This document shows positions 1-11,431 of a stretch of 64,000 nt of DNA, piece after piece. Under the pieces are notes generated by a model that was not told the DNA's origin, made no database searches, and saw only the letters and a program-made list of their open reading frames with translations. The DNA comes from Acephala macrosclerotiorum (Eukaryota > Ascomycota > Leotiomycetes > Helotiales > Mollisiaceae): positions 310,001 through 374,000 of the forward strand of contig MU119230.1 in NCBI GenBank assembly GCA_014904845.1, given 5' to 3'. The position numbers were made by a program, and so were the translations under genes. The stretch's first letter is position 1; each line of letters starts with the position of its first letter.

Positions 1-2337
1 AAATGATGGATGTAACACAAACGACCCTTCCATTTTCGAGTTTAATACAAGGCGAAGAAGACAAGACCTGACCGGCTCCTGTTGGGAACAAAAGCCTCGA
101 ACGAGACAAGAACACCCGATATTGTTCAAAGATTGTAGGATTGTCGCGGAAACCTGCGGGCGAACGCAAAACAGGCTCTACCCAGCGCGGTCCTTGAGTT
201 CTGAAAGTCCGAGTAGCGCTGAAGAAACTTGGGAGAACCAACAGAAACTATGACGGACATTCGCGCCCTCGTACTATCAGCAACTACCAAACATCTCTTT
301 ACTTGAGTCACAGATCAGAGTCTGCCATCGAAGACACAGTCGAAGTCAGCAAACGCAAGAGCACCCGCGGCCACGACCAACACAGCGTTGAGGTGCACCA
401 GCCAACGTGGGCTAGGCAAAGCTTCCAAAGTCTCAACATGACTCGGCGGAGACGCAATATGGGACGAAAGCACGGGTAGCTGCTGCGACCCATTTCGGGG
501 CCATATATCGTCAGCACGATCCACTAGCGAAAATAGCCTTTTAGTGAAGCCTCAAGCTATAGAGGGAAACGGTGGCGAATCCTAAAAGCTTCCTGTGCAC
601 CGGATATCTCCCACCCCCCCCCCGGGTTGTCTTCTGCATAGTCTGATTCGAGTTGTCGGTAATTGCGATACGTAGGGATGCTCTCCCTGTGATCAGGTAA
701 AAGACTCTCTGACTCGCACTCAAGATATATTCACTGTCTTGCATATAACCCTCTTTCACGACACATATGACCTCTTCAATGCTGTTTTCCTGCTCGGGGT
801 TCGGTCGTGAAAGTCTTCCCGATCCACTTCTCCGGTAGCCTCTGAAAGTCGCGGAAGCAGATGCAAGCCATTTTCGTATGAGCTTGGCACTATCTCAATT
901 TTAACTTGACTGCAGCCTTACAACTGTTTCTCCTCGGTATTCATTGGTCCGTGTCGGGAGTTTCAAGCATCTCCGGTCTAAACCCGGGGCAGCGGCTCTT
1001 CCCCAAAGGTCGGTGCAGATCCGTTCCCATGATCCGAGGCTAGCCCCTCCTGATCGTCGTCACCAGCCTAGAAGAAAACTCTAGAATCACCGCTGTGCCT
1101 TCCAACACTAGTTGTTATGCCAGTCGTCCTCTCCGTTCACGCTCTCTGTTTACTGATCTTATTTCATTTCCTCGGTACACGAATTGACGAGTTACGACTT
1201 TACGATGGGTTCCTGCATGACGAGACTTCAACGCGAGATGGTCAATCCGCCCCCTAACAGTGGCAATTGGAAGGGGTTATCACCGCAAAGACCGGAGGCC
1301 TATGTTCCCAAACAACGACACCAGATGGAAAAGGTGCCAAGTGGTGCGCCCTTAGGAAGGCGAGAGACTCCAAGTGGTATACCAGGCTTGACATATGATC
1401 ATGCTGGACGTCCTGTGTGCGTAGTTTCTTCAACCACGTTGAGATGTTCATCCTAATGTGAGGCAATAGCTGGCGAGAAGAGAACGCTCACGTTGAGCAC
1501 CGAGAATATCGGCCATGAACGATAAGACTAGAAATACAAACGGACGAGACGAGACACCGCCGCAAAACGAGCGACGACAATGACGACGACGAGCGCTATT
1601 AACCTCGTCAAGAATACACAATTATCAAACAGCGATAGTTGATGACAGAATTTCGGGCTTTGGAGTAACGGAAGATCATCTGCATTTTTGGGACAGCAAG
1701 GGTTATAGATAGCGAAGATTTGGTTGGCAACTTTGGATTCGAATGGATGCTATTCATCATGCACAAAGTCTCAACATTGTCTTTGACGGTAACCTAGCAT
1801 TGAAATATACAAAATGCGAAGCAAGAACTCGGCATTCTGCTCTTCCTTTCCTCATTGCTTTCTTTTCCATCAAATCTTTTGGACGGCCTTATTCTTTTGA
1901 GAATATTCTTTGCTGTGTCGATGCGGTAGATGCACATAGGCGCCGTTACCAACTGCTCCTGTCACGAGAGGTACAAGTGTCTGCCTTAACTTCAGTTATT
2001 TTACGGACCCCAATCTGCACAAAAAACGAGAGCTGTGCTCGCGAGGTGATATAGTGCAGCCCTGATTGATTGGGATTAATGTCTCGGAACGACCAGATTT
2101 CACCGTTTCTAGAAGAGTCGGTCCCAGAATATCACCAAAATGGCAAGAACTAGGTCTGCTAGTTTGAGCTTGCGTCGAATACAGTTTTTCATTTTTCTAT
2201 TTATTCATTCTCACGCTACTACTTTCGAAGACTTCCCAACATTGCCACTATTGTACAACACCTTCGACGCCACCACCTCGCGTCGACTTTAGGAAGGGAG
2301 CCTCGAAAATTGGAGTTCTGCAATCATTACTACCACA
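1..2337. other. Gene-poor region
   Basis: No open frame here shows a recognisable domain or a convincing chain of spliced exons. Short frames near 1184-1456 exist on both strands and overlap each other, which is what chance gives. A run of ten C lies at 614-623. Confidence 0.5.
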
Positions 2338-2698
2338 ATGCGTCGCTCAAGATCATTCCAGAAGATGGCGGATGCCATCACCAACCGCCGACAAGAGGAC
2401 GCCCCTCTAACATATTTTGATGCCACGAACCCGAATCCGTTTAGCAATCCGACGGACGAGCGGACCTCAAAATTGCCACCGATGTTGTTCCTCAGTGGAA
2501 GTGGGACACTTTACAGTACCGTGCGTGGCTACGCGCCTTCTTTGTCACATACTTCGGCCTTGCTCTGGACGAAGCCTACCCCATTGCTCAAGAATTCGAG
2601 GGCTTAGGACTACAGCTCTATCCGAAGCCAGTGGATGAATGGACGAGGGTGTTAGGGAAAGATCGGGTGATCAGTATCCATACTACGCTTTCTCTGTA
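2338..2698 (+). pseudogene. Broken hypothetical gene, frameshifted
   Basis: A good start context (CACAATG) opens a frame rich in Asn-Pro, with the segment FDATNPNPFSNP. From about 2451 the coding-like signal moves to another frame, which reads DGRADLKIATDVVPQWKWD and then a Trp/Tyr-rich stretch ending LGKDRVISIHTTLSL at a TAG near 2698. No GT-AG intron fits between the two frames, so a one- or two-base indel is the simplest reading. The family is not recognised. It lies just upstream of the decayed FAS1 gene on the same strand and could be an unrelated neighbour or its decayed 5' part. Confidence 0.4.
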
Positions 2699-2827
2699 GA
2701 GACACAAGAGGGGTGTGCTGCCTGAGTGATATTATACTCTCGATGATGAGACGTTGATGTAGTCATAGAATATCTCACTCTGTATGTCGCAACTTTTCAG
2801 CGAGGATCTGAGGATGCGATACCGAGT

Positions 2828-4208
2828 ATGTCGGCTTGGGAGAACGAATTGCCTCTTCGTCAAGCCCTGTTTCCGTGTCTTCGTGCTGCGCAAAATTGGA
2901 TCACTGCGAACCGCCTCTCTCCGTCACGGAAATATGCGGGTCATCTCTGCATCGAGTCAGCTGCATCTGATGCATCCTCTAGATTCAATGAAAAAGGAAG
3001 CTCCGAGCCACCCACCAGCGTATATGAAGTCCATGCATCTAGGATCACATCCAACCTGCTTTCTCGACTTCAGAAATAGGCACCATAGAGGAAGCACTCC
3101 TGAAATTCCTGCTCTCGCAGAAGAGTTCTCCACCACCACCACCAACAGACAAACCCCTCTTCGAAGTCCTCTCATCCCCACCCACAACCTCAAACTTCAT
3201 CTCAGAACTTCAAAATCACCCATCACCCATCACCCAACTCAACGACCCCGACTCCAATATCACAGCCCTCGCATCATCAAACCAGGCCTATGGAAGGTTC
3301 AAAGACCACGCCAAGCACAAACCCCTGGATCTTTCAGCCACCCCCCAATATAACATTCTCCCCGAGCCGCTCTCCCTCTCCCGCATAATAGCCATCACAG
3401 CCTCAACCCTGCCCACTCTCCTTGAACCAACTTCGTTGAATGGATTTCAACGCCTGAATGTCGTCCATGGTGAGCTTGAACTTCTCATGAACGGCTCTTC
3501 TCGAGCAATAACTTTCGATATCCACGCCAAAAACGGCGTCCTCCATATCATAGACAACGTCCTCATTCCACCACCTCCCATCATGGAAGTCATTTCGCAA
3601 TGTTCAAGAAGGCGCTGGCCATCGCCGGACTTGGCGAGGAAATGAACAGAGAGGAGTGGGTTAGGATGTACGGTGTTCGTTCCTATGGATAGGGCATTTG
3701 AGGCATTGGGGATAAGGTGAATGAGTTTATATTTGGTGAGGAGGGTGTGGAGTATTTGAGAGCGTTGGTGAGGGGCCATGTTGTGGTGAGGAGGACGCCG
3801 TATTCGAATGCTTTTTGTGATGCGCCGGACCCAGCCCCATCACCAAGACAGAAGTCAAGCCTCCACTAGTAAAGGCCAGTAAAGAAAGTGCGGAGGCAAA
3901 AACTCCTGCTAAACCCAGCAAGGACGACCCAAAGGCAAATTCGACATTCCCAAAAGGAGTGAGATCTTGTAATCTTCCCACCTTGCTAGGAGATGGAGAA
4001 CATTCATTAAACACGGAGATCTTTCGGTATAGCAGGATGATTGCAATGAGGAGCAATGGAGAGGTGATTCATTCTTGCGGAGAATGGGGTCATGCATCCT
4101 CTTAGAAAAATTCTTATTCCTAAATCGTCAGGTGCTGGTGATGGCGAGGGGATGAAGATGGATGTTGGGGAGTTGAAGAGGAGGTTGGGGAAGTACATCC
4201 AGGCATAG
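2828..4208 (+). pseudogene. Decayed two-domain fasciclin (FAS1) protein gene
   Basis: Pieces of two FAS1 domains can be read in order but in changing frames. The first runs from about 3080 to 3590, with a DKPLFEVLSS start, TALASSNQAYGRF in the middle, FQRLNVVHGELELLMNG and the diagnostic NGVLHIIDNVLIPP end. The second starts with KALAIAGLGEEMN near 3610, then TVFVPMDRAFEALG, then after a frame change DKVNEFIFGEEGVEYLRALV, and closes with GVMHPLRKILIP and a short tail to a TAG at 4206. Stops and frame changes occur near 3078, 3640, 3718 and 4080. FAS1 proteins are secreted or vacuolar adhesion-type proteins. The upstream frame at 2828-3079 may be N-terminal sequence. Confidence 0.65.
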
Positions 4209-5217
4209 AATCGATATTCATCTATCTCCTTTCTCGTCGGTATCTGGAAGTGCCTAAATTTGAGCCCTTTCCGTTTCATCCGCAACTGAATTTCCAAACC
4301 TAGTCACGATTTCCTTCGCTCAAACCGCTCGTATCTGCCTTATTCTTGACTTGAGGCGTGGTTGTTGCGTACTAGAGAAGTCTTGATGGTTAGGCAGACA
4401 TGGCCCCCCACCTTCACCCTCTCACTGAAATGAGAAAGTCCTTAAAGCTTAAAGTCCTAGATATTTAAATGACTTACGCATTCGAAAGCAAAGTGGAAGC
4501 TGACACGACCTGACGCTCGCCCCGCCAACAACTGTCCTCATCCCCGTCATCCCAAATTCTGAGACATGGATCCTGAGGTAATTTTCTGACTCCGTCTTTG
4601 TTCCCCAGTCTATGTGATGCATAGAAATGTTCTCCGGCCAGCTCCGCTTGGTCTAGGGCTTTGCTTCTTTAAGGGGCGGAGATAAATGTCCAACTGTCGG
4701 CTGGACATTCTCCTCCTTGCATACAAGGTTTTTCTTTAGATTCCACTTGGGACATTCAATTTAGTGGCTTGACCAGAATTATCTAGCATCAAGTTCCCAC
4801 ACTAATGAGCTTGATATAAGGAGCTACTTGAGACGTACCCTGATGGGGTCCCGAGCCTGGGCACTTGCTGGCTACTGGCGTTCGGCGCTCAGCAAGCTGG
4901 AACCCATCCCACTCTTCACATCCAACGGCTCGGCCCTCTCACTGAGACCACATCTTCTACCCCACTAGAAGGAAAGTTGAGAAGGTGGAGTTTGGGTGAA
5001 AAGAAAGCGAGCTAACTACCTGGTCTTAAATCTCGCAGCGGAACGGTTCGCACCTCCTCACCATCACCGTCACCCATCCCATCTTCCAAGATCTAAGATC
5101 CACAATCAGCCGCCAGACCGAGGCATAACCAATAAAAGCAAAATAAGACAGACTCGAGGGGGTGATAAGGCTGTCCCGCGTCTAGGGACTGAAAAGGAAG
5201 TGCGCCTTGTAGATAGC
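4209..5217. other. No gene seen
   Basis: No supported coding sequence, RNA gene or repeat was found here. Short frames on both strands lack domains and splice continuity. Confidence 0.4.
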
Positions 5218-5775
5218 CCCCATACATCCCATCCTTGAGGTAAGAAATTCTCCGCAACGAATAAGATCTCACATCTCGAAGATGGATGCAGTATCCCATT
5301 CTTGAAACCAGCTCTCCTCATCCAACGAACCATCCGGGTGGTACAAAAAAAGCTATGGAGATCCAATGAATGCGGTTCGTGAACAAACTTCTCGCTAGGA
5401 AACAATCTCCATCCCATTCTTAGGATCTCGGTACCCAGCAGAAATTTGCTCCCAAGCTCAAAATCCGGGGAAAGCTCCTAGCTCTCAGACCAATCAGAGA
5501 CACCATTCGCCTCGAATTTCCATCTGAGCTTATTTCAACCTCATTCATCCCATTTTTGGGGCCACAAGATCGCAGATTTGCTGTAGAAAAGGGACGTAAG
5601 CGGCTTCGCTAGGACACGATCGTATGGGAACGATCCAATGATCGGGTTTGTAGCCTGTGAATAGATATGGTGATGACAGTGCGTTGTCTGTGAGCTGATA
5701 GGATGGATCATGCTATGACAGCTGGCCTTTTTGTCGTCTCGTTTCTTTTCGTTTCCCATCCCATTCTTGGGAGAC
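5218..5775 (-). repeat. Dispersed CATCCCATTCTTGGG-like motif, five copies
   Basis: Variants of one 15-base motif occur near 5225, 5289, 5410, 5542 and 5756, at irregular spacing of about 65-215 bases. Read on the minus strand, one frame of each copy gives a short peptide around Gln-Glu-Trp-Asp (for example FQEWDT, SQEWDG, PQKWDE, PQGWDV). This may be a remnant of a gene for a Trp-Asp repeat protein now full of stops, or a noncoding dispersed motif. No intact frame links the copies. Confidence 0.4.
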
Positions 5776-6507
5776 ATATAAGTGAGGCCTGGCGTCCACC
5801 TCCCCTGAAATGGTGTTTCGTTAGCGCGCACTCACCACTCGACATGGCCGTCGACACCCGACTACCTCAACTTGGCTCCTTCAACAAAGGATGATACTTT
5901 TCGAGGAGCGACGGATTTCTAAGCAGTCAGTCATAATTCCGCGCCACGTGACAGTTTTCCTCGGAAGCAATCTGCCTTCCGCCTCCCCCCGCCTTCCCCG
6001 GCCTGCCCCCCTCCGCTCTCGGTCTCGCTCTCATCGTTCCCGGCTACCGTGTCGCTATCGAGTCAGAAACTCTCTCATATGTAACGTCTCACGAAGCTGT
6101 GACCACTACACATCATATCGCATCTCGAAGCCGACGCCAGCCAGCGATCTATCTTTTGCACCGGCAGCCGCATAAGGTTACCTTCGGGTTCTCTTACCAA
6201 ATGCAATCCCCAAATATTCAGGCCGAAGTCGCTGTCGAGATGCTATCGGGGACTCCTTCCAAAACGAGCTCGCCGAACCCCTCCTTCAATGGTAATGTGA
6301 AGGGCGTGACTCGGTACACGTCTGTTATTGAGATGCATGCTGATCAATCCAGCATGAAAGCTGGTTGTACAGAAATTGTCGAGATAGGAATTACCACGGC
6401 ATTTCCAACAACGGCAATAGTGACGCCTCGAGTCCTCGACGCTCTCTTGGAACATGAAGTGAGGATAAACTTCAGCCACGATTGGCTAGATAGCCTAGAT
6501 AGCGTAC
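5776..6507. other. No clear gene
   Basis: A plus-strand frame at 6099-6515 has no recognised domain and overlaps the better minus-strand frame that follows. The stretch 5960-6060 is pyrimidine-rich, as in many fungal upstream regions, but no transcript can be assigned. Confidence 0.3.
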
Positions 6508-6951
6508 TTACTTGACTCGATACCAAATTCGTGTCGACTCGCCGTATGCTTGATGACGAGACGAGTTTGGCGAACCTTGGAGCGGCATCTCCTTTTTGGG
6601 CCAACCGAGAACCCGAGATGCGACGCGGTAGCCGTCCTTCACGACGGTGAATGACCCACTTGCAAGTTTGCCCTTCTCAAAAGTTCGACGGTCCATAACA
6701 TCTCCAAATGTCCCCTTAAAATATTCGGAAGGCTTCCGTGAATAGCCAATCATGATGGATTGAGATCCATTTGTGTACCTTTCTTCTCCATAACTCTTCT
6801 CCCGTGATTCTGGAAGTATTATTATTTGATCTCCCCACCAAATGATGCAATCTGAATCCCAGTCAGCCACAACGTCAGATCCCAAAATATTTTTTGGAAG
6901 ATAGACCAAAATGCCAGCCGGGGGTTTCCTATCAATGAACTCCTCATCCAC
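6508..6951 (-). CDS. Hypothetical protein, 147 aa
   Basis: An uninterrupted minus-strand frame from an ATG at 6951 to a stop at 6508. The reading stays open upstream for about 30 codons (YRYQVVGHSADGVLRPRRQ), so a 5' exon may be missing from this model. The product is soluble-looking and charged, with PPAGILVYLPKNILGSD near the start and a Trp-Trp in the segment CIIWWGDQIIILPE. No signal peptide, membrane segment or known domain is visible. Composition looks like coding sequence rather than chance. The family is not recognised. Confidence 0.35.
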   Translation of the reverse strand: MDEEFIDRKPPAGILVYLPKNILGSDVVADWDSDCIIWWGDQIIILPESREKSYGEERYTNGSQSIMIGYSRKPSEYFKGTFGDVMDRRTFEKGKLASGSFTVVKDGYRVASRVLGWPKKEMPLQGSPNSSRHQAYGESTRIWYRVK

Positions 6952-7909
6952 CGTATCTCTCCCTCTGACTGGTCTCGTTTGCCGTCGAGGACGCAGAACG
7001 CCGTCGGCGCTGTGCCCGACAACTTGATAGCGATACTCTAAACGGCATAGGCGACAATGCTAGAGTGTAACTAGCCTAGCATTGCACATTGTCGGGTCCG
7101 ATGCCGTGGATGTAGGCCGCGATAAGAAGTTGCAGCCGTGATAAGGGTGCTCGCGGTTACTTCGGGCAAGCTGGAATTAGGCTGGAGGGCTGTTGGTTGG
7201 GCCAGGGAGCTCTGTTCGTGGTGAAGTTGGAGCTCTGAGTGTGCGCCATGGGTTCGTTTGAAGGTTTTGGTGGAGCGCAAGGGGTTAGAGGGTCGTTGGA
7301 GGGGTAATTTGCCTGGCTTGGGTCGGCTCTTGCGTTACATGAATTATGGAGAATGACGCCTGTAACTGGCCTATGAAGGCCCCGGAGTTTGTCGTTCACA
7401 GCGCCTCCTCCAATGGCTGCAGGCCAATTCGAAAACTGCGTGTAGACATTCCGTGTTAGGAAGTTCGTTGATCGCGCAAGCTCGCGCGGGAGAGAGACAT
7501 GGGCAAGGTTTCTCCCATGTGGGAGGAAGCTCAACCCGCTCACTCGCCTGCGCAAGGGTCGCACGTACTGCTCGCTCGCAGCCAAAGTGCATTAACAGCA
7601 CCAGCACAACTTAGTAACGGAGTTCAACGCCGCAACACACTGGACGGTCATGGTTCTAAGAAGCGGACGCCTCATGACAGGTGCAGGGCCAGAAATGGAT
7701 CCTGCCATGGATGTGCACGCCCGATGATCGGTGGCTGGCATGGGAGCTCCAGAGCTAGGTGGAACTTGTTCCGCATCATTGAGCAGATAGATATACTTGT
7801 GCCCCTCCAGATTTATTTGGACCCCTCCTTCCCCATTCTTCATCAGTCAGAGATTCGACTTAAGCTTCAGCTCAAGCTTCACTCTTCTCCTGGTTTTAAA
7901 CACAACACA
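6952..7909. other. Upstream region of the C2H2 factor gene
   Basis: No supported gene. The last 100 bases before 7910 are pyrimidine-rich and include CTCAAGCTTCACTCTTCTCC-type sequence, as expected for a fungal 5' untranslated region. Confidence 0.35.
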
Positions 7910-8983
7910 ATGGCTCCAACCAATTCAAGATCATCTTCAATATCCTCGACGTCGACGTCGAGCTCTAAATGCTCAGATGCTGGAATCAAGAAGAAGTTCA
8001 GTTGCAACCACCCAGGTTGCGGAAAGTCATTCTCCAGATCTGAGCATCTCCATCGTCATGCCCTGAACCACAAAGATGGAAACAATACCTGCTTGAGATG
8101 CAGTGCCCATTTCCGTCGGCGTGACCTGCTAGGTAAGCTCTTTTCACAAACCTCTATATAGCTCATTTCTGACAATACTTCAGACCGCCATATGGCTCGC
8201 CACAAGGAGAAGGACGATGAAGCTGGAGGAGAGGGTCTGGGAATACTGGCGACCAGAAAGAGACTTTGGAGAGACGAGAACGGAAACATTGTGAACTCCA
8301 GGAGACCCTCATACACCCAAGACGGCGCCAAGAGGAGGCAATTAAGTCAAGCAGACCGCAAGAGGTCGACATCCAGCACATCGTCAGACGACAGCGACTA
8401 CCAATCAACCAAAGGACAATCACAAATCTCATCACTTCCTACACCACCCGTCGCAATGTCAAGAAGTGGATCCTCTTCCTCCACAATTGTTGTTGATACC
8501 GGAGCGCAAGGACACCCGGGCAAAGAAGTACCCCAGAAAACCGAGGGTTCCTGGCTGGGCATGTCAGCACTTCCATCACCTCCAATTTCCGAACCACAAT
8601 CGGCGGAGCAGAGTCCTGAGCCTGAGATGGATGAGTTAGAAACGCTCTACGAAGATTCATGGCCCATCATGCACGATGGACTTCCAGAAATTGTTAACAA
8701 TAGCCCTGTAATGGGACGCCATTCCGAATATCCAGCGAGCCCATCGTGGGGACCCCAGCCATTTCAAACATTCATGGGTGCGATGGCAGAGTTGCCATAT
8801 GATGATATCTTCAAACCAGAGACAGGCTTGTATGACTGGCAAGCATGGAACAGTCAGGTCTTGATGTCGAGGTGTCGTGAAGAGAAATATGATCCTTTCG
8901 AAGAGCGGAAGAGAGGATGGGGAAGTTCATACCCGGGTCAGGAAAGCGCTTTCAGGAGGACATTTGGATTGGGAACATGTTAA
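7910..8983 (+). CDS. C2H2 zinc finger transcription factor, 340 aa
   Basis: Two exons, 7910-8132 and 8184-8983, flank a 51-nt intron (GTAAGC...TTCAG) that splits an Asp codon inside the second finger. The start follows CACACACAA-like sequence and is the first Met of the frame close to the fingers. A Ser-rich leader (1-22) precedes finger 1 (residues 32-54, C-x4-C-x12-H-x3-H, FSRSEHLHRH) and finger 2 (61-81, CLRC...RRDLLDRHMARH). Paired fingers of this type near the N-terminus are common DNA-binding modules of fungal regulators. The rest is Ser/Pro-rich and acidic, with no fungal transcription-factor middle-homology domain, so it is either a short regulator or continues past an unseen intron. 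Target genes cannot be told. Confidence 0.85.
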
Positions 8984-9723
8984 TGATGTGATTTGGATAG
9001 CAATGATACCTAAAATCAAACACTTGAAGCTCAATGGCATGCCGTTGCCGGGCTTGTGACACTTTTGCGTGGCAACAATTTCATGCCGATCTCTGCGGGA
9101 AGGGTTCATAATGCTTGGAAAATTGTAACGTTCAACTGCACTGCTGCAGCTTGATTTCGAATGTGTGATGCCGGCGGCCCTGCGGCGAATGGACGGATCA
9201 ACATTCCCATAACATGAGAAGTAGGGAATAACACGGTAATGATGATGAAAACAGAGATAAGCTAGAACTTCGGAAGATGCTTTCGTCGGAAACAGCTTGC
9301 CGGTCGCTTCCCACTGTGCCGACATGACGGGCACCGCACCATACCCCATTTGGGTGGAGGCGTGGCATGTGGAGTGGGAGGGTCGTTCCAAGATCTGGAG
9401 TATCTTCGGGATTTAAATAACGTGGGGAGGCCAAGGGTGACACCGAGATAACGGTTGACGCTGCCTATCTTTCCATCCCTATCAAAGCCTATCCTTGTGG
9501 CTTACCACCTTCGTTAATGACCGCCATCACTGCTTGAAGAAAAACGTCTTGCTTCCTTTCTTCTAGACTTAAACGCGGACTTCTTGTAGGGAGATTCTCA
9601 GAAGATTCTCAGAAGATCCTCGGCGTGCGTTGTCATGTCCGGTAGCGTAGGTATAAAAGTCCCAAATAGAATAGACCATGGCCCATCGCCGAGTCCAAGG
9701 ATAGTCACTTTATTGGGTGCCGG
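8984..9723. other. No gene seen
   Basis: No supported coding sequence. A minus-strand frame at 8927-9391 overlaps the C2H2 gene end and carries no domain. Confidence 0.4.
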
Positions 9724-10889
9724 TCACGACCCTCGAAGCAGTACTGGCAGAAGTATCTCCCAGAACCTTTTGTCCATAAAACGGCTGAGTTGACCGAACC
9801 CCAAAGGGAACATGTTTATTGCATGTAACATTGCTTCAAGGCCTTGTTCGATCACGAGCTGCTGAATGGTTGGCCTTAACGGAGTCAATGAAGGATCCCC
9901 ATTCTTTATATCGTGCTTCGTCTTTTTCTGCAAGCCAACTGCTGTCCCATTCGTGGTCACTGCCCACACTCCTAAGACTCAAGTTTTTGAGATTTGTGCA
10001 TCGTCCTTGAAGCAACCTTAGATTGCCTCTCATCACACCCGGTCTTCGAATGATTGGATTTCCGGAGGAGTCCTCGGATTCGAGTGGGTGGTTCAGCAAG
10101 TTGTCCACCTGATACTCGACTCCATCTTCCAGTTGGCCAAAGTCTTGGAGATTATCAAATTCCAACGATACAAGTTTCGCGGGGTCAATAGTATCCAAAA
10201 AGCGTCTCGTAAAGGCAAAGGACATCTGCCCGACGAGACGTAGATGCTCAATTGTTGGTAACCATGCTTTTGGAATCATTCGTTCGCGTCGATATGCCAT
10301 GAGGCAACATCGAGACACTTCAAAGACTTGAGGAGGTCGAGGAACTTCTATGTTTCCTCCTTGCCAATCAACTCATCTGGGTCTGGATCGTCGTCGTGAA
10401 CCCACGATGTGAAGGAAGCCCATCTCAGATCTTGCACGAAGGTGCCATATTCCGGATGCTTTCTGAGCGCGTACAGGAACGAGAGCTCTTTGGCCACGCA
10501 ATCCTCGTATCCTACTGAATGATAATTCACGTCTGGATTGTCTGCAGATGTGATCATGCCAGCTCTCCCTGGAAAGATGCCAGCCTGGTTGTGGACACTG
10601 AGCTCAACTTTCCGGTAGAGAGTAGGGATCACTTGTGCGTGAATGGATTTGGAAGTACGCGCTGCATATAATTAGAAGTATGCCCCTGAAAGAGTCAAGT
10701 GCTCATACCAAGACGCGTAAGCCCGTCGTTCTGAATATTATCGATGATCATGTGTCGCAGTTCTGGAGGGAAGCTCATGAAGAAACGCGTGAAATTGAGT
10801 CTCGGTCTGACCAGCCGATAGTCCATGGGACAATGATCGAGCAACTCTTTCTTCATAGCGCTTCGATGCTGATTTCGCGTGGTGGATAA
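9724..10889 (-). pseudogene. Broken F-box protein gene
   Basis: The 5' part reads MDYRLVRPRLNFTR then FPPELRHMIIDNIQNDGLTRL, an F-box. A 48-nt intron (GTATGA...ATGCAG, near 10664-10711) joins it to ARTSKSIHAQVIPTLYRKVE, the usual F-box continuation. The downstream part has an in-frame TAG after LIGKEET near 10350, which is CAG-like with C changed to T, then a TGA after SWHIDANE with a one-base frame change into MIPKAWLPTIEHLRLVG. Another frame change near 9880 leads to PTIQQLVIEQGLEAML. Intact members are adaptors that bring targets to SCF ubiquitin ligases. With at least three lesions this copy should not make a full protein. Confidence 0.7.
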
Positions 10890-11431
10890 TTCGAAAGTGT
10901 TGATGCGAGGGAAGGAATGAAGCAGTTGGAGTTGAAGCTGGGGACCAGAAAGGTTGAGCGAGTGAGGGTCACGTGTTGTGGGCCAAATGCTTTACATTTC
11001 CTTGCATGCGGGCACACTACATTTCAAACTCCTTGCTGAATTATGCCCTTTGAGATCCTAAATGAGCCAACTTAAAAGGCAATCCTCATTGTCAGGAAGC
11101 CTAAGATAGGGTTTGGGTTGTGCTTTCGTTTGTCACAGTTGCCAACTGTCATACATTGTTCGGCCTAGATAGTCTTTTGTAGACCCAAGTTGGGTCTCCT
11201 CAAAAGAACAGTGTCATGGCATCGTATTGAAAGCTCGTTACGAAGGAGAAAATACATACCTATTCCTGTAATACTCGACAACTACAGAGCATTATTCACG
11301 TGATCCTCAGCCACAACCCCCTTCTAGGTAGTACTTCGACAAGTTGCTTGAACGTCTGAATTGTGTATTTTCAACTGCGATCCAACTCCAAAGGTACCGC
11401 TTTAGATGAGTATGAAATTGTAACACCCTCA
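10890..11431. other. No gene seen
   Basis: Intergenic between the F-box relic start and the 3' end of the STAND-like gene. It contains CACGTG-type boxes near 10972 and 11297 and no supported coding frame. Confidence 0.4.
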
